Source of the DNA: Rufibacter immobilis
Lineage (GTDB): Bacteria; Bacteroidota; Bacteroidia; Cytophagales; Hymenobacteraceae
DNA: 64,000 bases
Direction: 5' to 3'
Assembly (NCBI RefSeq): GCF_003721565.1
Contig: NZ_RJJE01000009.1
Span: 682,001 to 746,000, forward strand
The position numbers and the translations under genes are program-made. Positions 43,626 through 52,845 of this stretch are shown here, piece by piece. Each line of letters opens with the position of its first letter. Position 1 is the stretch's first letter. The notes under the pieces are model-generated. The model was not told where the DNA came from. It saw only the letters and a list, made by a program, of their open reading frames with translations, and searched no databases.

Positions 43626-46600
43626 ATGACAACACTTTTACAGCAACCTCCTATCCGCAGGAATACCCTCAGGAAAGGTCTGCTCATTGGCTCCTGCCTA
43701 CTCATGATGGGCACTACCCTACTGCCATTGCCTGCCGCAGCGGCTGTTTTTTTCCAACAGACACCGCAGGCCAATAAAGTGCCCGTGAAGGGAAAGATAG
43801 TTGACAAAACAGATGGCTCAGTCATGCCAGGAGTAACAGTTTTTGTCAATGGCCAAGCAATGGGCATGTCCAATGCCGACGGAACATTTCAGGTGAGCGC
43901 AGAAACTGGCTCAGTCCTCTCTTTCACGTTTATTGGCTATCTACAGCAAAAGATCACTATTACCAAAGCTGAAGACAATCTTACAGTTACCATGACTTCA
44001 GATGCCAAGCAACTGAACGAGGTAGTAGTGACAGCCTTGGGTATTGAGCGGGAAGAAAAAGCCTTAGGCTATTCTACCGCCACGGTACAAGGAGATGAAC
44101 TCACCAATGCCATGTCCAATAACTGGACCGATGCCCTTTCAGGAAGAGTGGCAGGTTTGAACATGACCAAGTCAGGCGGTGGACCTGCTGGCTCAAACAA
44201 AGTGCTTCTAAGAGGTCAAAGTCAACTTGATGGAGGTGGCGAGGCCCTAATTGTAGTGGACGGTGTGATTGTAAGTTCCAGAATCACGGGGACAGGAAGC
44301 GGTTCATATCTTAGTAATGATTCACCTGTTGACTTTGGCAACGGTCTAAGTGATATCAACCCAGACGATATTGAAAGTGTTTCTGTCTTAAAAGGGCCAG
44401 GTGCCGCCGCCCTTTATGGTAACCGTGGGGCTAACGGTGCTATTGTCATCACTACCAAGTCAGGGAAACCCACCCAAAAAGGCATTGGGGTTTCCTTCAA
44501 CTCAAACACAACCATCTCGCCTATCTCAAGATGGCCTGATTATCAGTATGAATACGGCCAAGGTGCTGCTGGTCAAGACACTTGGTACTCTTATAATTCC
44601 TCTGTGGACGGAGCCAGTACCCGTAGCACCAGCTCTGCCTGGGGTGCCAAGTTTGATGGCCAGGAATATTTCCAGTATGACCCTGTTACCAACACCAGAG
44701 GTTTAGAGAGAACCCCATGGGTACCCTACAAAAACAACAGGAAGGACTTCTTTGAAACTGCCAAGACCTTTACCAACAGTATATCAGTTGAAGGTGGCAC
44801 CGCCAAAACTACAGCTCGTCTTTCATTTACTAACCTTACCAATACCTGGATCATTCCTAATACTGGTTATAACCGCAACACCGTTTCTTTATCTGCCAGT
44901 CAAAAAGTCACAGATAAACTCCAGATTGCCACAAAAATTAACTATACCAATAAGTATAGTGACAATTTGCCTTCTACAGGCTATAACAACCAAACTATCA
45001 TGTATTTCATGATAGGGATGGTACCAAACGCTGATATTAACTGGTATAAGAACTACTGGGTACCGGGCAAAGAAGGTGTGACCCAAATCAGCCCATTCAG
45101 CTCTTTGGTAGACAACCCTTATTTGATGGCCTATGAAATGCTGAACAAGTCTAACCGCAATGAGTTGGTAGGAAACGTAACCGCTACCTACAACTTTACC
45201 AAAGACTTAAGTTTAATGGTACGTTCTTCCATGAACCTTTCTCATGAGGCTCGTTCCCAGCAGCGGCCTAAAGACACTGAGAAATACAAAGACGGGATGT
45301 ACCGTACCCAGAATATATTCTCTCAGGAAATGAACAGTGACTTCCTATTGCGTTATGGCCGCACCTTAACTGACAAGTTTGAGGTGAATGCATCAGTTGG
45401 AGGAAGCCGCATGGAAAATAAATATAATAGAGATGAGGTCAGAGCAGAAAAACTGATGTACCCAGGCATTTTCACGTTTGCCAACAGCCGGAACTTGCTT
45501 CTTACCCTCCCTTATCGTAGCGGGTTTTCAGTCAATAGTTTATACGGTCTTGCTCAATTCAGCTTCAATGATTATTTGTTCCTTGATTTAACAGGGCGTA
45601 ATGACTGGAGTAGTACTCTGGCCACTAAGACTTCTGTGAAGAATACTTCTTTCTTCTACCCATCAGTAAACCTTAGTGCTATTATTTCTGAAATTACAAA
45701 TATGCCTAGCCAAGTATCTCTCTTAAAATTGAGAGGCTCTTGGGCGCAGGTAGGTAGTGGTGGTACTACTCCGTATTATACTTCGTATGGCTATAACTCC
45801 ACAGATTTCCCTTCTGGCTTAGCTAACCCAACGGTCATTCCTAATCAAGACTTACAAGCGTTGTTAACAACTAGCGTGGAAGTAGGCCTTGACCTGCGTT
45901 TATTCAAAAGCAGATTAGGAATAGACGTTACCTTGTACAACAATAATACTGATAAGCAAATTGTACAAGCACCCCTAGACAGATCTACCGGTTATAATTC
46001 TATTATCCTCAACTCAGGTCTGGTACGAAATAAAGGTATTGAGATACAAGCCAATGGTACGCCCATCAAAAACCTAAAAGGCTTTACCTGGAACCTCTTT
46101 GGAACGTTTGCTGCCAACCGTAGCACCATTGTCTCTCTGGCAGATAGCATTAATACCCTTGTCATGCAAACAGGACCAAGAGGTACCATGGAAGCCAGAC
46201 CAGGCGGACGTATGGGTGACCTGTATGGTTTAGGTTATGAGCGCTCTCCAGATGGCCAGATTGTGTATAATCAACTAGGTTATCCTATTTTGGGCGAAAC
46301 CGCCATTTATTTGGGTAATAGCACCCCAGACTTTACAGGGAGCTTAGGAACTGAACTGCGCTATAAACAATTTAAATTTAATGTTCTCTTTGATGCCCAA
46401 TACGGTGCAGTTGCTTACTCATTATCAGAGTCTGCGCTTGCAGACGGTGGCAAACTCAAGAAGACGCTGCCTGGCCGCTACAATGGTATTATTGGTAATG
46501 GGGTTGTTAAAAATGATGATGGCACCTACCGTAAGAACGACATCATTGCCACCAACATTCAAGCCTATTATTCTGAGCACTTTAAACGTGATAACGTGGA

Positions 46601-46862
46601 GGGTAACATGCACAGCACGGACTTCATCAAATTCAGAGAAGCCCGTTTAGATTATACCTTACCTTCAAAATACCTGAAGAAACTCAAGCTTCAACGGGCC
46701 ACTATTGGGGTATACGGACGGGACTTGTTCATGTTCACCAACTGGCCAGGATTTGACCCAGAATTTGGTACACTAGGTAACGGTGATATTGAGAGAGGTT
46801 TTGAAGTTGGTCAGTTCCCTTCTACCAGATCTTTTGGCCTTAACCTAAGCATTGGTATTTAA
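43626..46862 (+). CDS. SusC/RagA-family TonB-dependent outer-membrane transporter
   Basis: A 1078-residue TonB-linked transporter. A long signal (about 1-45, ending LPLPAAAA), a carboxypeptidase-regulatory-like domain (about 57-140, KVPVKGKIVDKTDGSVMPGV), the plug (about 145-280: LNEVVVTALGIEREEKALGYS, LLRGQSQLDGGGEALIVVDG, DIESVSVLKGPGAAALYGNRGANGAIVITT) and a 22-strand barrel follow. With SusD it imports oligosaccharides or other large ligands. The ligand cannot be read from sequence, but being 41 bp after glpT it may relate to glycerophosphate-bearing glycans. Confidence 0.95.
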   Translation: MTTLLQQPPIRRNTLRKGLLIGSCLLMMGTTLLPLPAAAAVFFQQTPQANKVPVKGKIVDKTDGSVMPGVTVFVNGQAMGMSNADGTFQVSAETGSVLSFTFIGYLQQKITITKAEDNLTVTMTSDAKQLNEVVVTALGIEREEKALGYSTATVQGDELTNAMSNNWTDALSGRVAGLNMTKSGGGPAGSNKVLLRGQSQLDGGGEALIVVDGVIVSSRITGTGSGSYLSNDSPVDFGNGLSDINPDDIESVSVLKGPGAAALYGNRGANGAIVITTKSGKPTQKGIGVSFNSNTTISPISRWPDYQYEYGQGAAGQDTWYSYNSSVDGASTRSTSSAWGAKFDGQEYFQYDPVTNTRGLERTPWVPYKNNRKDFFETAKTFTNSISVEGGTAKTTARLSFTNLTNTWIIPNTGYNRNTVSLSASQKVTDKLQIATKINYTNKYSDNLPSTGYNNQTIMYFMIGMVPNADINWYKNYWVPGKEGVTQISPFSSLVDNPYLMAYEMLNKSNRNELVGNVTATYNFTKDLSLMVRSSMNLSHEARSQQRPKDTEKYKDGMYRTQNIFSQEMNSDFLLRYGRTLTDKFEVNASVGGSRMENKYNRDEVRAEKLMYPGIFTFANSRNLLLTLPYRSGFSVNSLYGLAQFSFNDYLFLDLTGRNDWSSTLATKTSVKNTSFFYPSVNLSAIISEITNMPSQVSLLKLRGSWAQVGSGGTTPYYTSYGYNSTDFPSGLANPTVIPNQDLQALLTTSVEVGLDLRLFKSRLGIDVTLYNNNTDKQIVQAPLDRSTGYNSIILNSGLVRNKGIEIQANGTPIKNLKGFTWNLFGTFAANRSTIVSLADSINTLVMQTGPRGTMEARPGGRMGDLYGLGYERSPDGQIVYNQLGYPILGETAIYLGNSTPDFTGSLGTELRYKQFKFNVLFDAQYGAVAYSLSESALADGGKLKKTLPGRYNGIIGNGVVKNDDGTYRKNDIIATNIQAYYSEHFKRDNVEGNMHSTDFIKFREARLDYTLPSKYLKKLKLQRATIGVYGRDLFMFTNWPGFDPEFGTLGNGDIERGFEVGQFPSTRSFGLNLSIGI

Positions 46863-46887
46863 TATTTCCATTTTACAGAAATCTCTT

Positions 46888-48351
46888 ATGAAACATATAA
46901 GATTATTCACCTTAACCTTAGCCACCGCAGCTAGCCTTATAGCCAGTTCTTGTAATGATGGCTTTGAGGAACTCAATCAGAACCCTAATACCAGCGAGGC
47001 GGCAACCCCAGAAACGCTTCTGGCCTCTGCTTTTTACAATGTTGTTACCCGTAATCAGAATAGAGCGCTGAGACTGACCAATGAGTTAATGCAGGTACAC
47101 GTAACCACCAATAACTCAGATGAGATCCACAGATATGTGATTCGGCCAAGTGAGTCTGACTATATGTGGAATGGTTGGTACTTGCAACGCACCAACTTTC
47201 TGGACATGTACCAAAGTGCAGCCTCTACCAACGTGAGCGCGGTACAGAACAGAAACTTTATGGGTATTGCCCTCATTGGCGAAGTCTGGGTCATGTCTCA
47301 GTTGACCGATATGTTTGGAGATGTTCCTTACACAGAGGCCAACAGAGGCCGTGAATTTCTTTTACAGCCAAAATTTGATGCTCAGAAAGATATTTACGTT
47401 GACCTTTTCAGAAAACTGGAAGAAGCTAACCAGCACTTTAAAGCTAACCAGACTTTTGAGCCAGATTTCAAACCGCTAGACCCCATTTACAATGGTGACA
47501 TCACTAAGTGGAGAAAGTTTGGCAACTCATTATACCTTAGATTATTAATGCGTGCCTCTGGCAAACCAGAAGTAAACGCAGCCGCTAAGATTAATGAAAT
47601 TTATACTAAACCGGCAGAGTACCCAATTTTCCAGAACAATGATGAGTCTGCCATGTTCAGATTCACCACTACTCCACCTTATACTTCAGGCTTCTTTAAT
47701 TACCGTGACTTTGACTTTAACGGTGATAACAGCTTAAGTGAATTCTTTATAGATAACCTTAATAACTGGAATGACCCAAGGCTTCCGCTTTGGGCCACTA
47801 AATCTGAAGGTATCTTTCAGGGAATCCCTAGTGGGTATAAAGTAGGGGAAGTACCGCCAGCCAAGTCTCGCTATCTGCCGGCATTGAAAGAAGAAGCCCG
47901 TTTGGGTAACATCATTAACTATGCAGAGGTGCAATTTATTCTGGCAGAAGCGGCAGTAGAAGGATTTATTTCCGCAGACCCTAAAACTTTCTATGACAAA
48001 GGAGTGGAAGCAGGTATTACCATGTGGGGTGTACCCATGCCCGCGGATTACCTCACTAACCCTATGGTGGCTTGGGACGCTGGCGCGAATAAGTTCATGA
48101 TGTTAGAAGCAATCATGCTCCATAAATACTATGCCTTGTTCTTTACAGACTTCCAGCAGTGGCATGAATACCGACGTACCGGTCACCCGGTTTTACCAAA
48201 AGGAGAAGGATTACAGAATGGGGGGGTAATGCCATCTAGGTTCAAATACCCAGTAATTGTGCAGTCATTGAATGGGGCTAATTACAATCAAGCTGTAATA
48301 GACATGGGGGGTGATGACCTCAATACCAAAGTTTGGTGGAATAAACCTTAA
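46888..48351 (+). CDS. SusD/RagB-family nutrient-binding lipoprotein
   Basis: A 487-residue outer-membrane lipoprotein starting at the ATG 46888 (MKHIRLFTLTLATAASLIAS, lipobox SSC). FEELNQNPNTSEAATPETLLASAFYNVV and NRALRLTNELMQVHVT are SusD-like; the TPR-helical core and WHEYRRTGHPVLP near the C-terminus are typical of the SusD/RagB (SusD-like_2) group. It would form the lid over the SusC channel and bind the glycan. It lies 25 bp after SusC in the same transcript. Confidence 0.93.
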   Translation: MKHIRLFTLTLATAASLIASSCNDGFEELNQNPNTSEAATPETLLASAFYNVVTRNQNRALRLTNELMQVHVTTNNSDEIHRYVIRPSESDYMWNGWYLQRTNFLDMYQSAASTNVSAVQNRNFMGIALIGEVWVMSQLTDMFGDVPYTEANRGREFLLQPKFDAQKDIYVDLFRKLEEANQHFKANQTFEPDFKPLDPIYNGDITKWRKFGNSLYLRLLMRASGKPEVNAAAKINEIYTKPAEYPIFQNNDESAMFRFTTTPPYTSGFFNYRDFDFNGDNSLSEFFIDNLNNWNDPRLPLWATKSEGIFQGIPSGYKVGEVPPAKSRYLPALKEEARLGNIINYAEVQFILAEAAVEGFISADPKTFYDKGVEAGITMWGVPMPADYLTNPMVAWDAGANKFMMLEAIMLHKYYALFFTDFQQWHEYRRTGHPVLPKGEGLQNGGVMPSRFKYPVIVQSLNGANYNQAVIDMGGDDLNTKVWWNKP

Positions 48352-48411
48352 TGCGTCCAAATTGTGCTGAAACTATTTCAAGTACTGTATCAAAACCTTT
48401 ATTATAAGAAA

Positions 48412-49704
48412 ATGAAAAATAAATATTTCACATATATAGCTTCGGTGGTAGGTGCCTTAACCCTATCAGGCTGTTTGGAAGAAATTCCTAACCCCGCTGA
48501 AGGGACCTTAAGCCCAGTAGTTGCCATTAAGTATGTACGTGAACTGTACAACGGAGATGACATTGTCCTGCAGAAAGAAATGCTCATGGACGCCTACCTA
48601 ATCTCTGGTATAGTTATTTCAGATGCGGCCGGTAAAAACGTATCCGGCAATACCTTGGTGCTACAGAACATGAACAAGGGGAATATGCGTGGCTTAACCA
48701 TTGCCCTTAAAGAAGATGTAGCAAACCAATATAAGATTGGTGACTCTATTACGGTAGATGTTACTGGAGGCACCTTGACCAAAGTAGCCGGCACTTTGCA
48801 GATCACCGGTATTGATGCCGGTGATGTTAGAAAAGTAGCCCCAGGTGCCAAAGTCATGGTACAGCCTGTTACCTTGGGTAACCTCTTTACCAACTTTGCT
48901 AATTATGAAAGCACATTGGTACAAGTAACCAGCGCAAGCGTGACACCAGCAGCTACAGCTGGCACTCCTTTGGCAGGTGAGAAAACCTTGGATGATGGCA
49001 CCGGTGGTAACATTCAATTAGCTGTTTCGCCAACTGCTGCTTTTGCAAGCGAGAAGACACCGCTTACCGCTAATTTCATAGGAATACCTACTTATTTCAA
49101 CACTGATAGAAATTCCAGCATTGGTGCAGCTATGCAGTTGCGTATACGCAATGAGGTCGATATTACAGACCCAGTAGGCGCAAAGTATGCTGCTTTCCCA
49201 GAAACGTTTGAATCTCCGGTTGCAACGGCAAAGGGTAACTACAACATGACTGAGATTGACAATAATATTGACCTAGCTTCAGGAAACTGGAAATTGTATC
49301 AATCTATTTTGGCTTCTACTTTTGGTAGTGACCGGTTTAACCCATCTGGTTTACAATCTATTCGGGTGCAGCAAAACCTTTCTGAAAATGCATATATCCA
49401 AATGAACTTTGATGTACCAAACGGAGCATCTATGGTAACGGTTTCTTATGGTTCTTATGGTTCTGACGCCAGCAGCACATTTCGGTTAGAGTATTCACAG
49501 GACGGCGGGGTGACTTGGACTCAGATTGGGCCAGATATCAGCAACGCTGCCTCAGTGCCTAAGTTGGCTACTTTTCCTATGAACATTCAAGGGCCCGTTC
49601 GTTTCAGAATAAATAAACTGGGTTTGGGCACAACAGATAACAAAGACATTCTGAACGGCCGATTGAGTATTGATGATTTCACCATCTATGAAAGCGTAGA
49701 ATAA
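48412..49704 (+). CDS. DUF5689 surface lipoprotein
   Basis: A 430-residue lipoprotein from the ATG at 48412 (MKNKYFTYIASVVGALTLSGC). The N-terminal half is a DUF5689 OB-like domain (LSPVVAIKYVRELYNGDDIVLQ, LISGIVISDAAGKNVSGNTLVLQN, KIGDSITVDVTGG). The C-terminal half (about 285-430) resembles choice-of-anchor/jelly-roll sandwich domains (LASGNWKLYQSILAS, YGSDASSTFRLEYSQDGGVTW, GRLSIDDFTIYE). In SusCD loci such proteins serve as extra surface glycan-binding lipoproteins. Third gene of the operon. Confidence 0.83.
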   Translation: MKNKYFTYIASVVGALTLSGCLEEIPNPAEGTLSPVVAIKYVRELYNGDDIVLQKEMLMDAYLISGIVISDAAGKNVSGNTLVLQNMNKGNMRGLTIALKEDVANQYKIGDSITVDVTGGTLTKVAGTLQITGIDAGDVRKVAPGAKVMVQPVTLGNLFTNFANYESTLVQVTSASVTPAATAGTPLAGEKTLDDGTGGNIQLAVSPTAAFASEKTPLTANFIGIPTYFNTDRNSSIGAAMQLRIRNEVDITDPVGAKYAAFPETFESPVATAKGNYNMTEIDNNIDLASGNWKLYQSILASTFGSDRFNPSGLQSIRVQQNLSENAYIQMNFDVPNGASMVTVSYGSYGSDASSTFRLEYSQDGGVTWTQIGPDISNAASVPKLATFPMNIQGPVRFRINKLGLGTTDNKDILNGRLSIDDFTIYESVE

Positions 49705-49717
49705 CCAGTTAAAGAAT

Positions 49718-51049
49718 ATGAAAAGCATTAATTTGAAGAAGAACTTCCTGGTTCTAGTCGCATTCTTGGGAATCTTAGCAGTTGCTTGCAATGATGAGGA
49801 AGACACCACGCCAAGCAACCCAGTTATTGAGCAATTAAGTCCTAACCGCGGCCCGGCGGGCACTGTAGTTACTTTTATTGGTAAAAGATTCAGCAAGGTA
49901 CCAGCAGAGAATATTGTCAAGTTTGACGGTATCAACGCAGAGGTGATTAGTGCCACAGATACTACCCTACAGGTAAAGGCGCCCCAAGACGGCGGGTCTG
50001 GCACAGTGACTATCTCTGTTAACAACAGATTCTCTAAAGGGCCTGTTTACACCTACGGTCCTTCTTATGGTGAGTTCGTAGTTAACAGTCTAGCCGGAGA
50101 CACCATAGGGGCTGGAAACGTGAACGGAACAGGTACCGCAGCCCGTTTAAGAAATCCTGAGGGAGTGGCCTTTGACGCTGCCGGTAACATTATCTTCGCA
50201 GATAGAGGAAACCACAGCATTAAGAAAGTGACGCCAGATGGTGTAGTGACTACTATTGCCGGTAATGGTTCTTCTGGGGCCATAGATGGGCCGGTAGATG
50301 TTGCTAGATTCAATGGTCCCTGGAAAGTTGCCGTTGACCACTTAGGTAATATCATTGTGGCAGATGCCACGCACCACCGCATTAGAAAGATTACCCCAGA
50401 CGGAGTTGTGAGCACTGTGGCAGGTGGTACTTCAGGGTATGTGAACGCCAAAGGCACCGCGGCTAGATTCAATGGCCCTATTGCTGTAGCCACAGATTTA
50501 CAGGGAAACATCTTTGTAGCCGACAATAACAACCACGCTGTTCGGAAGATTGCGCCAGATGGTACGGTTACCACCTTGGCCGGAAACGGTGCCGGGTTTG
50601 GAGACGGAGTATGGCCTAACGCTAAATTAAGAAACCCCTCTGGCGTGTTTGTGGACCCACAAGGCAATGTGTTGGTTGCAGACCGTGGTAACCACCGCAT
50701 TAGAAAGATCACCCAAGACGGGGTAGTATCAACTATTGCTGGTAGTGGTGTAAAAGGAGTAACAGACGGGGTTGGTTTAACAGCCCGTTTCTCAGACCCA
50801 TATGGCGTCTCCATTGATTCCAGAGGCTACATGTATGTGGCAGACCTTACCAGCCATAACATCCGGCAAATCTCCCCTACTGGAGACGTCACCACTATTG
50901 CAGGAAAAGGAATTCTAGGTTTTGCGAACGGACCGGGCAGTGAAGCCATGTTCAACCAGCCTACTGATGCTATCTCTGACGGCAAAGGCAATGTGTATGT
51001 GGCAGACTTGTCAAACCACGTGCTTAGAAAGCTCACCATAAAACAATAA
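49718..51049 (+). CDS. IPT/TIG plus NHL-repeat lipoprotein
   Basis: A 443-residue surface lipoprotein: signal MKSINLKKNFLVLVAFLGIL with lipobox VAC, one IPT/TIG domain (about 35-115: IEQLSPNRGPAGTVVTFIGK), then an NHL beta-propeller of about six blades. Each blade repeats a pattern like LRNPEGVAFDAAGNIIFADRGNHSIKKV, with VTTIAGNG between. NHL/IPT proteins occur beside SusCD and may bind glycans or act as lyases; no catalytic site is obvious. Last gene of the operon, before the hairpin at 51061-51092. Confidence 0.88.
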   Translation: MKSINLKKNFLVLVAFLGILAVACNDEEDTTPSNPVIEQLSPNRGPAGTVVTFIGKRFSKVPAENIVKFDGINAEVISATDTTLQVKAPQDGGSGTVTISVNNRFSKGPVYTYGPSYGEFVVNSLAGDTIGAGNVNGTGTAARLRNPEGVAFDAAGNIIFADRGNHSIKKVTPDGVVTTIAGNGSSGAIDGPVDVARFNGPWKVAVDHLGNIIVADATHHRIRKITPDGVVSTVAGGTSGYVNAKGTAARFNGPIAVATDLQGNIFVADNNNHAVRKIAPDGTVTTLAGNGAGFGDGVWPNAKLRNPSGVFVDPQGNVLVADRGNHRIRKITQDGVVSTIAGSGVKGVTDGVGLTARFSDPYGVSIDSRGYMYVADLTSHNIRQISPTGDVTTIAGKGILGFANGPGSEAMFNQPTDAISDGKGNVYVADLSNHVLRKLTIKQ

Positions 51050-51060
51050 GTTGGGCATAG

Positions 51061-51092
51061 AGGGGGGAGTTTCATAACCGTAGCTCCCCCCT
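51061..51092 (+). terminator. terminator after the SusCD operon
   Basis: A 9-bp G/C stem AGGGGGGAG/CTCCCCCCT with a 14-base loop, followed by TTTCC, just past the NHL gene stop. Confidence 0.75.
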
Positions 51093-51463
51093 TTCCAAGC
51101 CAAGCTCTAGGTGATACCTTCCTCAGAAAACGGGTTATATGAATACGCCTGGGCAAGACTAAAAACTTCTGTCTTTAGCAGAAACAATGTACAATAACAA
51201 AACCGGGACTTTCATAAGCAATGTCTCGCAGAGAGAAGCATCAATTAGTATATACCAGTATAAACAAGTACCTATTAGCGGCCCTTTTTGTTGAAAGCAT
51301 GTCAAAGTAGAGAGGAGCGATTTTGTCATGAGGCTCTTTTTTCTATGGATTGTAAAGCATACTACCTTCTAATTTTACCGCATTAATATTACTCGCTATA
51401 TCCGCAATACAGGTTTTCTTCAGCTCAAAATGAAGAAATGATGTCATCTTACTCTTTAAGCAA
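51093..51463. other. intergenic region between SusCD operon and PLD gene
   Basis: No gene recognised. It contains one short, diverged repeat fragment (51272-51298). A promoter for the PLD/GH89 genes should lie here. Confidence 0.5.
51272..51298. repeat. possible repeat fragment, copy 18
   Basis: CCTATTAGCGGCCCTTTTTG resembles one arm of the repeat; the other arm is lost. Confidence 0.35.
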
Positions 51464-52750
51464 ATGCAACTGGCACCAATCTCCTTCCCCCAGCAAAAAA
51501 AATTAAAGTCATCTGGAGTTACTTGCAGTTGGCTCCCTTTTGGTGTCTTGTACAAAAGTGTAAGCATCTTTTTTCTCTTTTTCATTCTTTCTGCCTGTAG
51601 TAAAGACGAAGATCCTGTTAAGATTGATCCTCCTACCAAGAAAGACCTTACAACCACCTACACCGCCCCGGTAAATGATCTTCTCTTCACCAATATTGAC
51701 AAAGTTGGCGGCGGTGCAGCCTCTCCCATCATCATGGACCGGTTGGTCTCTATGATCAATGCCGCACCCCAGAACTCATCATTGCACCTATGTATTTTCG
51801 GGTTTACCCATGCGGGGGTTATTCAAGCCTTAAAAAAAGCCAGTGACCGCGGCGTGAACCTGCACCTCATGATAGACATGAGCCGGGAAGAAACCCAAGA
51901 GGAAAACCCTCCTACCATTGCTGAATTGAGAAGCTTCTTGAAGCCCAATTCAGAAGTAGTGGTCGTGACCAGTGATGCTGGCAACTCCTCCATTAACCAC
52001 AACAAATTTGTGATTTTCTCTGAACTGAAGACTCAAGATGGCAAGGCAGAGAATGTCATTTTCCAAACCTCCCACAACTTTACTGAAGCCGATACCAAGA
52101 AGATCCAAGAAGCCACAGTTCTTACTAATAAAGGTTTATATAACGCTTATCTCAACTATTGGAATGATATGAAGGCCAAAGCGGCCAGCGGCATGAAAAA
52201 CTTTGAGTATCGCGAGTTTGAAGACCTAAACGCGGGTATCAAAGCTTATTTCTTCCCCAAGAGAAAAGATGGCAAAAATTATGGCACAGATACTATAATA
52301 GATATCCTTAACCAAATCACGGAGCCTTCCACTGCACTTATCAGAGTAGGCATGTCTGACTGGAGTGCGGCTCGTACAAATGTGGTAAACAAACTGGAAA
52401 CTTTGCTTGACCAAGGCGCCACAGTAGAGATAATAGCCAAAAGCAGTGCCGCACCAGAAATACAGTCCGCTTTGGAAAACCTTAAGAGAAAAGGCGCTTA
52501 CGTCAAAATTTACAACATCAGCCTATCTAACCAGGTCAGAATTAACAACCATGCCAAGTTCATGCTCATCAAAGGCAAAGTAAATGGTGCACAAACTTCT
52601 CTTGTGCTAACAGGCACGCATAACTATACCGGCAACACGGTTTACTATAACAATGAAGTAATCCTCTTATTTAAAAACAACGTCGCCTTCTTTGATTCCT
52701 TTATGAGCTACTATAATGAGATGAAGAAACTCCCCGGTATCCAAAGGTAA
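51464..52750 (+). CDS. phospholipase D-like domain lipoprotein
   Basis: Up to 428 residues from the ATG at 51464. A TTG at 51548 would give MYKSVSIFFLFFILSAC, a compact lipoprotein signal (400 residues), and may be the real start. Two PLDc_2-type halves follow. Half one has LHLCIFGFTHAGVIQALKKA, GVNLHLMIDMSREE and INHNKFVIFSE with VIFQTSHNFTE; half two has STALIRVGMSDWSAA and NNHAKFMLIKG with LVLTGTHNYTG. Both HxK pairs are present, but the Asp four residues after each Lys in the classic HKD motif is Ser and Lys here. It might cleave phosphodiesters at the cell surface, which fits the neighbours. Confidence 0.82.
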   Translation: MQLAPISFPQQKKLKSSGVTCSWLPFGVLYKSVSIFFLFFILSACSKDEDPVKIDPPTKKDLTTTYTAPVNDLLFTNIDKVGGGAASPIIMDRLVSMINAAPQNSSLHLCIFGFTHAGVIQALKKASDRGVNLHLMIDMSREETQEENPPTIAELRSFLKPNSEVVVVTSDAGNSSINHNKFVIFSELKTQDGKAENVIFQTSHNFTEADTKKIQEATVLTNKGLYNAYLNYWNDMKAKAASGMKNFEYREFEDLNAGIKAYFFPKRKDGKNYGTDTIIDILNQITEPSTALIRVGMSDWSAARTNVVNKLETLLDQGATVEIIAKSSAAPEIQSALENLKRKGAYVKIYNISLSNQVRINNHAKFMLIKGKVNGAQTSLVLTGTHNYTGNTVYYNNEVILLFKNNVAFFDSFMSYYNEMKKLPGIQR

Positions 52751-52845
52751 AACTATTAGCTCCGGATTATTTTTAGCCCATTAGCCTCATACCCAAAAGT
52801 TTACTCAAATCCTTTCACCGCTTCACCTGATTAAAAAACGCTTTC

